DNA from: Primorskyibacter marinus
GTDB lineage: Bacteria > Pseudomonadota > Alphaproteobacteria > Rhodobacterales > Rhodobacteraceae
Length of the DNA stretch: 64,000 bases
Reading direction: 5' to 3'
Assembly: GCF_003313245.1 (NCBI RefSeq)
Contig: NZ_QJSD01000009.1
Coordinates: forward strand, 1 to 64,000
Below are positions 47,824 through 57,628 of the stretch, piece after piece. Every line of letters starts with the position of its first letter. Position 1 is the first letter of the stretch. The position numbers and the translations under genes were made by a program. The notes below the pieces were generated by a model. That model saw only the letters and a list, made by a program, of their open reading frames with translations. It was not told where the DNA came from and searched no databases.

Positions 47824-49197
47824 ATGTTCCTCTCTGTTTTCGAGATGTTCAAACTGGGCATCGGCCCGTCTTCGTCCCACACGATGGGACCGATGGTCGC
47901 GGCCGGGCGCTTTCTTGAAACGTTGCGCAATTCGCCTTTTCAAGCGCACGGGTTGCGGGCCAGCCTGCACGGATCGCTGGCACATACCGGGGTCGGCCAC
48001 GCGACGGACCGCGCCACCGTGCTGGGCCTCGCAGGCTTTGCGCCCGAAACCTATGACCGCGATGCGGCAGACGCCGCCATGGAGCAGATCAGAGACACCA
48101 AACAGGTGACACCCGAGGGCTTGCCGCCCATGCAGTTTGATCCGCGCAATGATCTGAAATTTGATTTTGGCCCTGCCCTGCCCGGACATGCCAATGGCAT
48201 GATCCTGATGGCCACTGATGCGCAAGGAGACGTCTTGCTGCGCGAGACGTTTTATTCCGTCGGCGGCGGTTTTGTTCTGACAGAGGCCGAACTGGCCGAA
48301 GGGCAGGACACCGATCGGGGCGACCCCATCCCCTACCCGTTCAAGTCCGCAACCGAGATGCTGCGCATGGCCGACGATAGCGGTCTGAGCATCGCCCAGA
48401 TGAAACGCGCCAACGAGTTGTCGCGCGGTACGGCCCAAGGGTTGGATGATGGGGTCAAGCGCATCTGGCAGGTGATGAACGACTGCATCGACCGCGGCCT
48501 GGAGAGTGACGGCATCCTGCCCGGCGGGCTGAATGTCCGAAGACGCGCGCGGGGCATCCACGACGCGCTACAGGCCGAACGCGGCATGAACCAGTCGGCT
48601 CCGCACACGATCAACGACTGGATGAGCATGTATGCAATGGCCGTGAACGAGGAAAACGCCGCCGGCGGCCAGGTTGTCACCGCCCCCACCAACGGTGCTG
48701 CTGGCGTGGTGCCGGCGACAATTCGGTATTGGCTGGACCATGTGCCGGGGGCCATGACGTCCAAGATCCCCGACTTTCTGCTGACTGCGGCTGCGATTGG
48801 CGGTCTGGTCAAGTATAACGCCTCTATTTCTGGTGCAGAAGCGGGATGCCAGGCCGAGGTCGGCAGCGCCTCTGCCATGGCTGCGGCCGGCTTATGCGCC
48901 GTCATGGGCGGCACGCCCGCGCAGATAGAGAACGCCGCAGAGATCGCGTTGGAGCATCACCTTGGCATGACCTGCGATCCGGTGAAGGGTCTTGTTCAGG
49001 TTCCGTGTATCGAGCGGAACGGGCTGGGGGCCGTCAAGGCCGTCACCGCGGCCAGTCTGGCGATCCGGGGCGATGGGACGCATCTGGTGCCGCTTGATGC
49101 CTGTATCGAAACAATGCGCCAGACTGGCCAGGACATGGCCGACAAGTACAAGGAAACCTCGCTGGGTGGTTTGGCCGTAAACGTCCCCAATTGCTAA
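47824..49197 (+). CDS. sdaA: L-serine ammonia-lyase, single chain
   Basis: Deaminates L-serine to pyruvate with an oxygen-sensitive 4Fe-4S cluster. The 457-residue protein has the fused beta and alpha parts of the single-chain type: N-terminal MFLSVFEMFKLGIGPSSSHTMGP and the C-terminal catalytic domain, with conserved cysteines in GCQAEVGSA, LGMTCDP and VQVPCIERN that bind the cluster. The start at 47824 gives the expected beginning. It forms the catabolic counterpart of glyA at the left end of the window but is not in an operon with it. Confidence 0.95.
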   Translation: MFLSVFEMFKLGIGPSSSHTMGPMVAAGRFLETLRNSPFQAHGLRASLHGSLAHTGVGHATDRATVLGLAGFAPETYDRDAADAAMEQIRDTKQVTPEGLPPMQFDPRNDLKFDFGPALPGHANGMILMATDAQGDVLLRETFYSVGGGFVLTEAELAEGQDTDRGDPIPYPFKSATEMLRMADDSGLSIAQMKRANELSRGTAQGLDDGVKRIWQVMNDCIDRGLESDGILPGGLNVRRRARGIHDALQAERGMNQSAPHTINDWMSMYAMAVNEENAAGGQVVTAPTNGAAGVVPATIRYWLDHVPGAMTSKIPDFLLTAAAIGGLVKYNASISGAEAGCQAEVGSASAMAAAGLCAVMGGTPAQIENAAEIALEHHLGMTCDPVKGLVQVPCIERNGLGAVKAVTAASLAIRGDGTHLVPLDACIETMRQTGQDMADKYKETSLGGLAVNVPNC

Positions 49198-49342
49198 GGG
49201 TGCGGCCCCGCAATTTGACCGTCTCTTGCCTGCATTTTGGCAGGGGGCAGAACAGAATGTGACGCACACGCATAAAGAAATCACCACACGCAATAGATGA
49301 AATCAGATTGCCAAGTTCAACATCTCCGCTTAGTTTGGCTGG

Positions 49343-50278
49343 ATGATGGACAGACCCCTGCTTGGTATCGGGCTCATGCTCGGTTTTTGTGTAGTGGCCC
49401 CCATGGGCGATGCGGTAGCCAAGTTGCTTGGCGGCGTGGTCCCGATCGGGGAGCTTCTGTTGGTACGTTTCGGCGTACAGGCGCTGGTGCTGATCCCATT
49501 GATCGCCATGACCGGACGGCCTTGGCGTATGCGTGGACGCGTTTTGCGCCTGACGTTCCTGCGCACCATTCTGCATGCGTTCGGCATTGCAATGATGTTC
49601 ACTGCATTGATTTACCTGCCGCTCGCCGATGCCGTGGCAATTGCGTTTGTGATGCCCTTCCTGATGATGATTCTCGGCCATTATGTTCTGGATGAAGAGA
49701 TCGGCTGGCGACGGATGGTTGCCTGTGCAGTCGGTTTCATAGGCACGCTGTTGGTCGTCCAGCCCAGCTTTCAAGAGGTCGGCTGGCCAGCCTTGCTGCC
49801 ACTTGGCGTGGCCCTGAACTTTGCCTGTTTCATGCTGGTCACACGGCAGATCGCCAAAGAGGTTGATCCGATCGGGTTGCAAGCCGTCAGCGGAGTCATG
49901 GCTGTCGCAATGATCGCCCCCGCGCTTTTGTTGTTCGGTGGCATTTCCGGCTCTGCCTTCACATGGGTGACCCCGACGATGAACACTTGGGTGTTGCTTC
50001 TGGGAATCGGCCTGCTGGGGACGCTGGCGCATCTTCTGATGACATGGTCCCTGCGCTACGCACCCTCGGCCACGCTTGCGCCCATGCAGTATCTGGAAAT
50101 CCCCTTTGCAACGCTTATCGGTTGGCTGATTTTCAGCGACCTGCCCAATGCGCTGGCATCCGTCGGCATCCTGATCACCATGGCCGCCGGCCTCTATATC
50201 GTCGTGCGCGAACGGAACCTCAGCCGATTACGCCCCACGCCTCCAGGACCGGCGCAAATCCGCTCCGCGGCAGAATAA
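49343..50278 (+). CDS. DMT superfamily permease (EamA)
   Basis: A 311-residue inner-membrane protein with ten hydrophobic stretches in two EamA repeats, the arrangement of the drug/metabolite transporter superfamily. The substrate cannot be predicted. The second repeat begins near VGWPALLPLGVALNFACF. Its 3' end overlaps the convergent thiN gene by 59 bases. The ATG at 49343 opens a good transmembrane topology and follows a T-rich upstream region. Confidence 0.86.
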   Translation: MMDRPLLGIGLMLGFCVVAPMGDAVAKLLGGVVPIGELLLVRFGVQALVLIPLIAMTGRPWRMRGRVLRLTFLRTILHAFGIAMMFTALIYLPLADAVAIAFVMPFLMMILGHYVLDEEIGWRRMVACAVGFIGTLLVVQPSFQEVGWPALLPLGVALNFACFMLVTRQIAKEVDPIGLQAVSGVMAVAMIAPALLLFGGISGSAFTWVTPTMNTWVLLLGIGLLGTLAHLLMTWSLRYAPSATLAPMQYLEIPFATLIGWLIFSDLPNALASVGILITMAAGLYIVVRERNLSRLRPTPPGPAQIRSAAE

Positions 50279-50882
50279 CCAGCATACCGGGGCCGTCCGT
50301 CTCCAGTTCGACGGGTCCGGTGACTTCGTTGGACGTGCCAATACGCCCGTCAGGTGCAAAGTCGAGACCGTCAATGGGCCATCGCAGCCCGCTGCTGCGG
50401 CCTGTTACAGCGCCCATCGGAAACAGGGAAAACCGACTGCCCAATGGCAGGTCCAACGCGATATGTCGCGGCGCAGCAAAGACGATATCCACCGCCCCGA
50501 CCAACAGACATTGCCCGTCATGCCGCGCCAGCACTGACAGAACCGCGACCTGGTGATCCAACCGCGCCCCAAGAAACCCGGCACACAGGACGGCGGGCGC
50601 TTCGATACTGCGCAGACATTTTTCGAAATCCGTGCTGTCCTGTTCGCTGACATGGTGCAGGCGTTCCGGCGGAATCGAAGCCTTCGCCGCATCTGACAGT
50701 GAATCAAAATCGCCAATCACCGCGTCGGGCAAAATGTCGCAGCCTAGCGCCACATCAGCGCCACTATCTGCTGCTACCACTTTTGGCGCGTGTCTGAGGC
50801 ATTCGCGAAAAACAATTTCGTCGTGGTCACCGCCACCAACCAGCGTAACTGGTTCGGCACTATGTAATATCTTTTTGTTCAT
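50220..50882 (-). CDS. thiN: Thiamine pyrophosphokinase
   Basis: Converts thiamine to thiamine diphosphate with ATP. The 220-residue protein has the family signature DSGADVALG, the acidic IGDFDSLS motif and the STDFEKCL segment, all in the catalytic N-terminal part, then the beta-rich C-terminal thiamine-binding part. The ATG at 50882 begins MNKKILHSAEPVTLVGGG. No thiamine riboswitch was noticed upstream. Its last 59 bases overlap the permease gene tail-to-tail. Confidence 0.93.
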   Translation of the reverse strand: MNKKILHSAEPVTLVGGGDHDEIVFRECLRHAPKVVAADSGADVALGCDILPDAVIGDFDSLSDAAKASIPPERLHHVSEQDSTDFEKCLRSIEAPAVLCAGFLGARLDHQVAVLSVLARHDGQCLLVGAVDIVFAAPRHIALDLPLGSRFSLFPMGAVTGRSSGLRWPIDGLDFAPDGRIGTSNEVTGPVELETDGPGMLVILPRSGFAPVLEAWGVIG

Positions 50883-51013
50883 GTCATTTAATGGCGTTTT
50901 TGGAAACAGAACACAATATGGCCGCTAAATCGTTGATTTAAAGGCACAGGTTAGGGCCGTTCAAGGCCGCAATTGCATGTCAGATATTCTTCTGGCCGCA
51001 CGACAAAGGTGAA

Positions 51014-52171
51014 ATGCGCATGGCAGAGAAAGATAGCACGCATGCTGTTTCCAATGGGGCATTCACCTGCCGGATTGAAGGTTTTGACAGACCTGCCGAC
51101 ATCGTCCGCCTGATAGACCGATATCTCAAACAGCGCTCCGGCTCCTTGGATCCAGACCTGAGGCAACCGGATCCACAGATGCTTGCCAAGATTGTCGGGT
51201 GCACAATCGGCTCAGCCGTCCGCGCCTATACGCGCAACGGTGTCACTGTATTATCCCCCTCTGCGGTATCGCCAAAAAAACACCAAGCTCCAGCAGACGC
51301 AGTTGCCCTCGCTCGCGTGTTGAAGATCAAGCGCACAAATTTCAAGAGGATTGTCGCCACAGGACAGCTTGAAGAAGTCACCGAGGCGAGCGTTTCGCCG
51401 ACACGCGCAGACTCTGGGCGGCCTCCCGAAACGGGCACGCAAGCGCGTGCATTGCTGACCGAACAACAGGTAGGCGACGCCCCCCATGGAAACCTGTCCA
51501 GACTGATCAGCAAAACCAATGACGAAATGGGGAAGGCCGGTGGACCGCATGGGCGCAAAGCCATTGAGCATCTTCGTGCCGCGGTGGCAGCGACCAAGGC
51601 CGGGCTTGGCATGTCCAGAACCGCAAGGAATGACATGCGCGAACAAGAACAGAATTATCGGCAGGATTTGGCAAAGGAGGTACGAACGCGCAGCGTACCG
51701 ACGGCTCCCGACGACATTGTCGGCCTCTGCAACCCGTCTAAGCGCCACGCCAAATTGGTGCTGGAGGTCGAACAACAAATCAAACCGTCATGCCGAACAC
51801 CCCCGTCGCGCAATGATCTGACCCGAACGCCTGCCCCGTCAGTATCTGATCCCAGGCAAAAGAAGATCAATCATATTGACCGCACCACAACTTTCGCCGC
51901 GTTCGTCAGCGAGGTGAACGCCATCAATCTGCCGGACTTGATGGAAGCCGCAACCGTTTATTTGACTTTCGTCGAGGGGCACGCCCAATTTTCGCGACGT
52001 CAACTCATGTCCAGACTTCGCACGGCAACACACACAGATTACAGTCTAACAGACCGGTTGCAGTGTCTCTCTCGGCTGCTTGAGAAAGACAAGATCAGGA
52101 AGCTGGATTGCGGAATGTTCAAGGTCACAGATCAGAACAAATACGTTCCGGTCATTCGACACACCGGGTAG
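51014..52171 (+). CDS. Unrecognised protein with C-terminal winged-helix-like part
   Basis: A 385-residue protein I cannot name. The first 90 residues include a compact part (FDRPADIVRLIDRYLKQRSGSL). The middle, about 90-250, is Arg/Lys/Pro/Gln-rich and likely disordered. The last 110 residues (LPDLMEAATVYLTFVEGHAQFSRRQLMSRL and ALTDRLQCLSRLLEKDKIRKL-like sequence) look like a winged helix. It could be a nucleic-acid-binding or signalling adaptor protein. Codon use is slightly less biased than its neighbours. The nearest genes (thiN and the MDR gene) give no functional hint. Confidence 0.55.
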   Translation: MRMAEKDSTHAVSNGAFTCRIEGFDRPADIVRLIDRYLKQRSGSLDPDLRQPDPQMLAKIVGCTIGSAVRAYTRNGVTVLSPSAVSPKKHQAPADAVALARVLKIKRTNFKRIVATGQLEEVTEASVSPTRADSGRPPETGTQARALLTEQQVGDAPHGNLSRLISKTNDEMGKAGGPHGRKAIEHLRAAVAATKAGLGMSRTARNDMREQEQNYRQDLAKEVRTRSVPTAPDDIVGLCNPSKRHAKLVLEVEQQIKPSCRTPPSRNDLTRTPAPSVSDPRQKKINHIDRTTTFAAFVSEVNAINLPDLMEAATVYLTFVEGHAQFSRRQLMSRLRTATHTDYSLTDRLQCLSRLLEKDKIRKLDCGMFKVTDQNKYVPVIRHTG

Positions 52172-52413
52172 GACCGTCCGGCAAGGCAACAATCTCGACA
52201 TACAGCGCCGCCAAGCGCGGATACCGGCGATACAGCCAGAAAGCAGCCTTCGCCCGTTGCATTCTTGCGTCGCAGGCATAGCTACATGTTGAACAACACC
52301 ACAAATAAGAAACCATAAACCAAAATCGAGCGTTGCCATCCGCGAGCCTACGCGACCAGCAATGCCATTCACACGGCAGATCAGCCCCAATATCTGCAAG
52401 AAAGGATACAATC

Positions 52414-53445
52414 GTGATACAATCGAGCAGCCAGAACCGGAAATTCGTTCTGGCAGAGCGCCCCAAAGGCGCGCCTGACGAAAACACATTGCGTCTGGAA
52501 ACCGTCGATCTTCCGACACCGGGCAAGGGCGAGATGCTGCTTCGGAACGAATATCTGTCGCTTGACCCCTATATGCGCGGCCGGATGAGCGATGCGCCCT
52601 CTTACGCCGCCCCGGTAGAAATCGGCGAGGTGATGATCGGCGGCACCGTGGCGCAAGTGCTAAGCTCGGACGTGACCGGGTTTGAAAAGGATGATTGGGT
52701 TGTCGCCTTTGGCGGGTGGCAGGACTATGCCCTGTCCGACGGCAAAGGCGTTATCAATATGGGCAAATCGCCCGAAAACCCGTCCTGGGCACTTGGCGTT
52801 CTGGGGATGCCGGGATTGACCGCCTGGGCAGGCCTGACGCAAATCGGGCAGCCCAAGAAGGGCGAAACCCTTGTCGTCGCCGGTGCCAGCGGTCCGGTGG
52901 GTGCCACGGTTGGACAGATCGGCAAGATCCTTGGCCTGCGCGTTGTCGGCATCGCCGGCGGGTCCGAAAAATGCGCGCATGTTGTCGACACGCTGGGGTT
53001 TGATGCCTGTATCGACTACAAGGCCGAGGGTTTTCCGGACGCTCTGAAAACCGCTGTGCCAGACGGCATCGACATCTACTTCGAAAATGTCGGCGGCGCG
53101 GTTTTCGATGCGGTGTTTCCCCTGCTGAACACCCTGGCACGCATTCCGGTCTGCGGTTTGATCAGCCAATATAACGCAATCTCTCTGCCGGATGGCCCGG
53201 ACCGTCTGAACCAGTTGTTGGGGACCATCCTGCGCAAGCGGATGACTGTGCGCGGCTTCATCGTTTTTGACGATTTCGGACCGTATTATCCGGAGTTTGC
53301 GAAACAGATGGGCGATTGGGTGAAGTCGGGCAAGATCAAATATCGCGAAGAAGTCATCACCGGTTTGGAACAGGCACCCGCCGCGTTCATTGGGTTGTTG
53401 AAGGGCGAGGCTTTCGGCAAGCGCGTCGTCAAGCTGAGCGACTGA
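52414..53445 (+). CDS. NADP-dependent oxidoreductase (zinc-free MDR)
   Basis: A 343-residue medium-chain reductase without zinc ligands, of the PTGR/leukotriene B4 dehydrogenase and CurA type, which reduces enones or quinone-like compounds. The Rossmann motif is GASGPVGATVGQIGK, and SLDPYMRGRMSD near residue 50 is the family hallmark. The GTG at 52414 follows AAAGGATACAATC and fits the N-terminal family start; the longer frame from 52333 does not. The next gene, a DJ-1/PfpI protein, lies 23 bases downstream, and the two may detoxify reactive carbonyls together. Confidence 0.89.
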   Translation: MIQSSSQNRKFVLAERPKGAPDENTLRLETVDLPTPGKGEMLLRNEYLSLDPYMRGRMSDAPSYAAPVEIGEVMIGGTVAQVLSSDVTGFEKDDWVVAFGGWQDYALSDGKGVINMGKSPENPSWALGVLGMPGLTAWAGLTQIGQPKKGETLVVAGASGPVGATVGQIGKILGLRVVGIAGGSEKCAHVVDTLGFDACIDYKAEGFPDALKTAVPDGIDIYFENVGGAVFDAVFPLLNTLARIPVCGLISQYNAISLPDGPDRLNQLLGTILRKRMTVRGFIVFDDFGPYYPEFAKQMGDWVKSGKIKYREEVITGLEQAPAAFIGLLKGEAFGKRVVKLSD

Positions 53446-53468
53446 AACAATCCAAAAGGCAATGACCA

Positions 53469-54143
53469 ATGAAAATTCTGATGGTTCTGACATCGCACGA
53501 CAAATTGGGCGATACGGGCAACAAGACCGGCTTCTGGCTCGAAGAATTCGCGGCCCCCTATTATGTGTTCAAGGATGCGGGCGCGGAGATCACGCTCGCA
53601 TCGCCCAAGGGCGGGCAGCCGCCACTTGACCCCGGCAGCGATACCGAGGAAGCGCAAACCGACGCCACCAAACGCTTCAAGGCTGACGAGGCGGCCCAGA
53701 AACATCTCGCCACCACCGAAGTTCTGTCGTCTGTCTCTGCCGACGGATTTGACGCGATCTTCTATCCCGGCGGTCACGGGCCGCTATGGGATCTGGCCGA
53801 AGACGCGGACAGCAAGGCGTTGATTGAAACCTTTGCCTCCGGCGATCGCCCGGTCGGTGCCGTATGCCATGCGCCGGGCGTGTTTAAGCATGTCAAAGAC
53901 GCTGACGGCAAACCGTTTGTGGCTGGCAAGACCGTGACCGGGTTCACCAATACAGAGGAAGAGGCCGTTGGTCTGACCGACGTCGTTCCCTTTCTGGTTG
54001 AGGATATGCTGACTGCCAATGGTGGCACCTACAAGAAGGGCGATGACTGGGCGTCGTTTGTTGTCACCGACGGCAAGCTTGTGACCGGCCAGAACCCCGC
54101 CTCTTCGGAAGAGGCCGCGCAGAAGTTGCTGGCGCTGCTTTAG
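53469..54143 (+). CDS. DJ-1/PfpI family protein (glyoxalase III-like)
   Basis: A 224-residue member of the DJ-1/PfpI superfamily of the Hsp31-like size class. The nucleophile elbow AVCHAPGVF gives Cys133 followed by His134, and acidic residues near 25-26 (LEEF) complete the usual set. Homologues remove methylglyoxal without glutathione or repair glycation damage. It follows the MDR oxidoreductase closely and likely shares its transcript. Confidence 0.88.
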   Translation: MKILMVLTSHDKLGDTGNKTGFWLEEFAAPYYVFKDAGAEITLASPKGGQPPLDPGSDTEEAQTDATKRFKADEAAQKHLATTEVLSSVSADGFDAIFYPGGHGPLWDLAEDADSKALIETFASGDRPVGAVCHAPGVFKHVKDADGKPFVAGKTVTGFTNTEEEAVGLTDVVPFLVEDMLTANGGTYKKGDDWASFVVTDGKLVTGQNPASSEEAAQKLLALL

Positions 54144-54155
54144 AAACACTTGTCG

Positions 54156-54178
54156 GGGCCGTCACACGTTGGCGGCCC
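54156..54178. terminator. Possible terminator hairpin
   Basis: GGGCCG and CGGCCC pair around an 11-base loop, 12 bases after the DJ-1 gene. There is no U-run. It lies between two convergent genes. Confidence 0.4.
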
Positions 54179-54224
54179 TCGAACCGCATCGTCTCCACGC
54201 ACTGCGCGAAGACATGCCGTCGCT

Positions 54225-55877
54225 TTACTGCCGGTCAAGAATCCAGCCAGCCGCTTTTTCGGCAATCATCAAGGTGGGTGAGTTGGTGTTGCCGCTGGTA
54301 ATCGCCGGCATCACGCTGGCATCGACGACGCGCAGTCCTGTCACGCCTTTAAGGCGCAGATGTGGGTCCAGCACGGCTGACGGGTCGTCCTTTCTGCCCA
54401 TCTTTACCGTCCCCACGGGATGAAAAATTGTGGACGCTATATCGCCTGCAAGCTTTGTCAGATCGTCGTCACTTTGAAATTGGATACCCGGTTTGAATTC
54501 TTCCGGCTGATAGGCGGCCATGGCCGGCTGCGACATGATCTGACGCACCTGCCGCAGGCTTTGCGCGGCAACCTTTCGGTCTGCTTCCGTGTCCAGATAA
54601 TTTGGCGAAATCACGGGTGTGTCACGAAAATCCGCTGACCGGATATGGATTTTCCCCCGGCTGGTCGGGTTCAGGTTGCACACGCTTACCGTCACTGCGG
54701 GGAAGGCGTGCAGTGGTTCGCCAAAGGCCTCAAGGCTTAGCGGTTGCACATGATATTCAAGGTTCGGGTAAGGCTGGTCCGGGTCCGACCGGGTGAACGC
54801 CCCCAACTGGCTGGGCGACATGCTCATCGGGCCGGACCGCCTGAACAAGTATTCAAGCGCGATCGTCCCCTTGCCAAAAAGCGTGCTTGTGAGTGCATTC
54901 AGTGTCTTGGTGCCCTTGACCTTATAGACCGCGCGGATCTGCAAATGGTCTTGCAAGTTTTCGCCTACCGCGGGCGCGTCCAGCACCACGTCAATACCGT
55001 GCGAACGTAACAGACCGCCCGGACCGACGCCCGACAGTTGCAGGATCTGCGGTGAATTGACCGCGCCCGCTGACAGCACCACCTCGCGCGCGGCACTGAC
55101 CGAAACCGCTGTGCCGCCCTTGTTCACCACGACACCGCTACAGCGCGGTCGCCCATCCGCGGCATTCTCAAATGTCAGCCTCTCGACCTGCGCCGATGTC
55201 CAGACCGTCAGATTGGGGCGCGTCTTGGCCGGACGCAGAAACGCCTTCGATGTGTTCCACCGCCAGCCGGACCGCTGGTTGACGTCGAAATAGCCGACGC
55301 CCGCATTGTCGCCGCTGTTGAAATCATCGGTCCGCGCAATGCCCGTCTGCTCTGCCGCGTCGGCAAAACTGTCCAACACATCCCAACGCAAGCGTTGCTT
55401 TTCAATGCGCCATTCGCCGCCATGGCCGTGCATGTCGGAAAATCGGCTATTGTCGCCGGTCTGCGGATCGGCACCGTCATCCAGCCTGTAGTGATCCTCA
55501 TGGGCCTTGAAGTCCCGCAAAGAGTTTTCCCAGTTCCATTCGTCATCGCCGGTCAGTTCGGCCCAGTTGTCGTAATCCCGCGCCTGACCGCGCATGTAGA
55601 TCATGCCATTGATCGACGAACATCCGCCAAGGGTCTTGCCGCGCGGATAAAGCAGACTGCGCCCGTTCAGCCCCGGTTCCGGCTCTGTCTTGTACATCCA
55701 GTCCGCACGCGGATTGCCGATACAATAAAGATACCCGACAGGGATATGGATCCACGGATAGGTATCCGCCTTGCCCGCCTCAAGCAGCAGCACCTGATTG
55801 TTGCGATCCGCGCTTAACCTGTTGGCCAGCAGACACCCTGCCGACCCCGCGCCGACAATGATATAGTCGAAAATCAT
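54225..55877 (-). CDS. GMC family oxidoreductase
   Basis: A 550-residue flavoprotein of the glucose-methanol-choline family. FAD binding is by DYIIVGAGSAGCLLANRLS, the second FAD signature is SSINGMIYMRGQARDYDNWAE, and the C-terminal HPVGTVKMG (His) and NTNSPTLMIAEK (Asn) hold the catalytic pair. Choline dehydrogenase is the closest well-known relative, but the context of a sugar transporter and lactonase suggests a sugar or alcohol substrate. It is upstream of the amidohydrolase gene's stop and on the same strand. Confidence 0.88.
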   Translation of the reverse strand: MIFDYIIVGAGSAGCLLANRLSADRNNQVLLLEAGKADTYPWIHIPVGYLYCIGNPRADWMYKTEPEPGLNGRSLLYPRGKTLGGCSSINGMIYMRGQARDYDNWAELTGDDEWNWENSLRDFKAHEDHYRLDDGADPQTGDNSRFSDMHGHGGEWRIEKQRLRWDVLDSFADAAEQTGIARTDDFNSGDNAGVGYFDVNQRSGWRWNTSKAFLRPAKTRPNLTVWTSAQVERLTFENAADGRPRCSGVVVNKGGTAVSVSAAREVVLSAGAVNSPQILQLSGVGPGGLLRSHGIDVVLDAPAVGENLQDHLQIRAVYKVKGTKTLNALTSTLFGKGTIALEYLFRRSGPMSMSPSQLGAFTRSDPDQPYPNLEYHVQPLSLEAFGEPLHAFPAVTVSVCNLNPTSRGKIHIRSADFRDTPVISPNYLDTEADRKVAAQSLRQVRQIMSQPAMAAYQPEEFKPGIQFQSDDDLTKLAGDIASTIFHPVGTVKMGRKDDPSAVLDPHLRLKGVTGLRVVDASVMPAITSGNTNSPTLMIAEKAAGWILDRQ

Positions 55878-56017
55878 GTTGCTCCCTGCCTCCGGACCTT
55901 TGGGACGTCATGCTAAGCGGGTTGCGCCTGTCGGGAAACTTTGAACGACTTTCTTGTGACGCTTTGGAGGCTGGTCAAGCGACCACCCCGCCGCAATATT
56001 GTCGAAACAAAATAGGC

Positions 56018-56860
56018 TCAATTCGCAAGCGCCCCACCGTAAAGGCGTAGCGCGTTGTTCATTCTGATACCTGCCGCTTCCGAAGGGCTATAGGCAGATA
56101 AAAACCGGTCGCAGGTCGCGATCCAGTTTGGCAGTCCCATACCAGTGTTGCAGACCGGCCAATCGCTTCCCCAGACAACGCGTTCGGGGCCGAAGATGTC
56201 GATCACGCGGCGCATATACGGGAATATCACCGCGTCGGTCTGTTGGTCTTGGCGCGCGTTCGCGGTTATGCCCGACAGTTTGATGGCCACGGACTCTAGC
56301 CCTTTGAAGCGGGCAAGCGCGTCGGCCCAAGCGTCAAACCGGTCCCCTGCAATGTCCGGATTTCCACAATGATTGAGGATGAAACGCATCGACGGATTTG
56401 CCTGTGCCAAATCAAGTCCGATCCGAAGCTGATCGGCACGCAAGCACAGTTCGAACGGATAGTCGCGCCGCCCCATCAGCGCCAGATTTGCGCGAAATAC
56501 CGGATCATCCGAAACGGTGTCCGGCACAACATGCAGAATCTGGCGAAAGGCCCGGACCCCAAGATCCCCGCATTCATCCAACCAGGTCTCGAAATCGCGC
56601 TCGGCAAGGCGGCATGACGCGATCTGCCCGGCAAAGCGGCCTTGTTCGATTTGACCGGCAATGTAACGCGCTTCGTCCTTGTAATCCGCATCATCGACGC
56701 CGGTTTCCATGAAAAACGATTGCGCGACTGTGCCGGTCGTGTCGGCGGCATAGTCGTCAAGCGTGAAACTCCGGTTCTCCAGCTCTGCGATACCACTGGT
56801 CCATGCGTAGCCCAGCCGGTTCCTAAGGATAAGATGTTGATGTGTATCGGCATAATTCAT
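56018..56860 (-). CDS. Amidohydrolase family protein (lactonase-like)
   Basis: A 280-residue TIM-barrel hydrolase of the amidohydrolase-2 group. HQH at residues 7-9 (DTHQHLI), LNHCG and WGSDWPV supply the metal and catalytic residues. The size and WGSDWP motif fit the L-fuconolactonase and 2-pyrone-4,6-dicarboxylate lactonase group, which hydrolyse sugar lactones or pyrones. Together with the GMC oxidoreductase it could take a sugar through a lactone to a sugar acid. The exact substrate is unknown. Confidence 0.82.
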   Translation of the reverse strand: MNYADTHQHLILRNRLGYAWTSGIAELENRSFTLDDYAADTTGTVAQSFFMETGVDDADYKDEARYIAGQIEQGRFAGQIASCRLAERDFETWLDECGDLGVRAFRQILHVVPDTVSDDPVFRANLALMGRRDYPFELCLRADQLRIGLDLAQANPSMRFILNHCGNPDIAGDRFDAWADALARFKGLESVAIKLSGITANARQDQQTDAVIFPYMRRVIDIFGPERVVWGSDWPVCNTGMGLPNWIATCDRFLSAYSPSEAAGIRMNNALRLYGGALAN

Positions 56861-56908
56861 TGCTTGAAATCCTGCTTTGCGCCTTGGTCGAACGACAACC
56901 CTGAACGC

Positions 56909-57628
56909 TCATTTACTGCGGGCGAGCTTCTTGGCATACCACGGGCCAAGCTCGCGTTCGGCTGCTATCAATGTCTCGACGTTCAGCATCCGGGTCAACA
57001 GCGCCCGGTTGACGGCGCGTGTGCGTTTATTGAATGCCCCGCCTTCATCATCGACCTCCAGCTTTTGATAGAGCGACAACAGGCGATTCTGGACAGAGCG
57101 CAAAGACATCGCCCGGCGATCCGCAATCAGCTTGTCCGTCAACCCCAGTGCCAGATCGACCAGAACCGAGAACTCGCTTTCCGTCAGGGTACTGCGCGGG
57201 GTGGTTGCGCGTTGATGATAGCGGTTGATCTCGCGGTCAACCATGATCTGCCCCTCGATCAGCACCGCCCGCAAGGCCAGACCCAGCCGGTTTGTCGATG
57301 TCGTCTTGAGGACATATCCGTAGGCGCTCGTCTCTGGCACAATTGTGGTGATGCCGCGCAGATAGGCCTCGTCGGCGTAATTTGACCAGAACAGAATGCG
57401 GGTTTCGGGATGCGCGGCCCAAATCGTGCGCGCAGCCTCTACCCCGTTACGGCCCGGCATTTGCAAGTCCAGAATGACCGCCGGATACTCGCCGGACTTT
57501 GCCTCTTCCTCGCCTTCGCCACCATTCGCGACATGGGTGATCTCGCTGACTTCGGGTAGGATTTCGCCGACCGTCTCAACCATGAAACTGGCGTGAAACT
57601 GGTCGTCCTCTACAATCAACAGCTTCAT
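56909..57628 (-). CDS. LuxR-type response regulator
   Basis: A 239-residue response regulator. The receiver has acidic Asp8 and Asp9, phospho-acceptor Asp54 (VILDLQMPG) and Lys108 (YVLKTT). The C-terminal LuxR-type helix-turn-helix (LTESEFSVLVDLALGLTDKLIADRR, then SVQNRLLSLYQKLEV) is somewhat divergent. Its start overlaps the end of the kinase gene by four bases (ATGA), so the two are translated together. The sugar transporter on the opposite strand is the likely target. Confidence 0.87.
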   Translation of the reverse strand: MKLLIVEDDQFHASFMVETVGEILPEVSEITHVANGGEGEEEAKSGEYPAVILDLQMPGRNGVEAARTIWAAHPETRILFWSNYADEAYLRGITTIVPETSAYGYVLKTTSTNRLGLALRAVLIEGQIMVDREINRYHQRATTPRSTLTESEFSVLVDLALGLTDKLIADRRAMSLRSVQNRLLSLYQKLEVDDEGGAFNKRTRAVNRALLTRMLNVETLIAAERELGPWYAKKLARSK

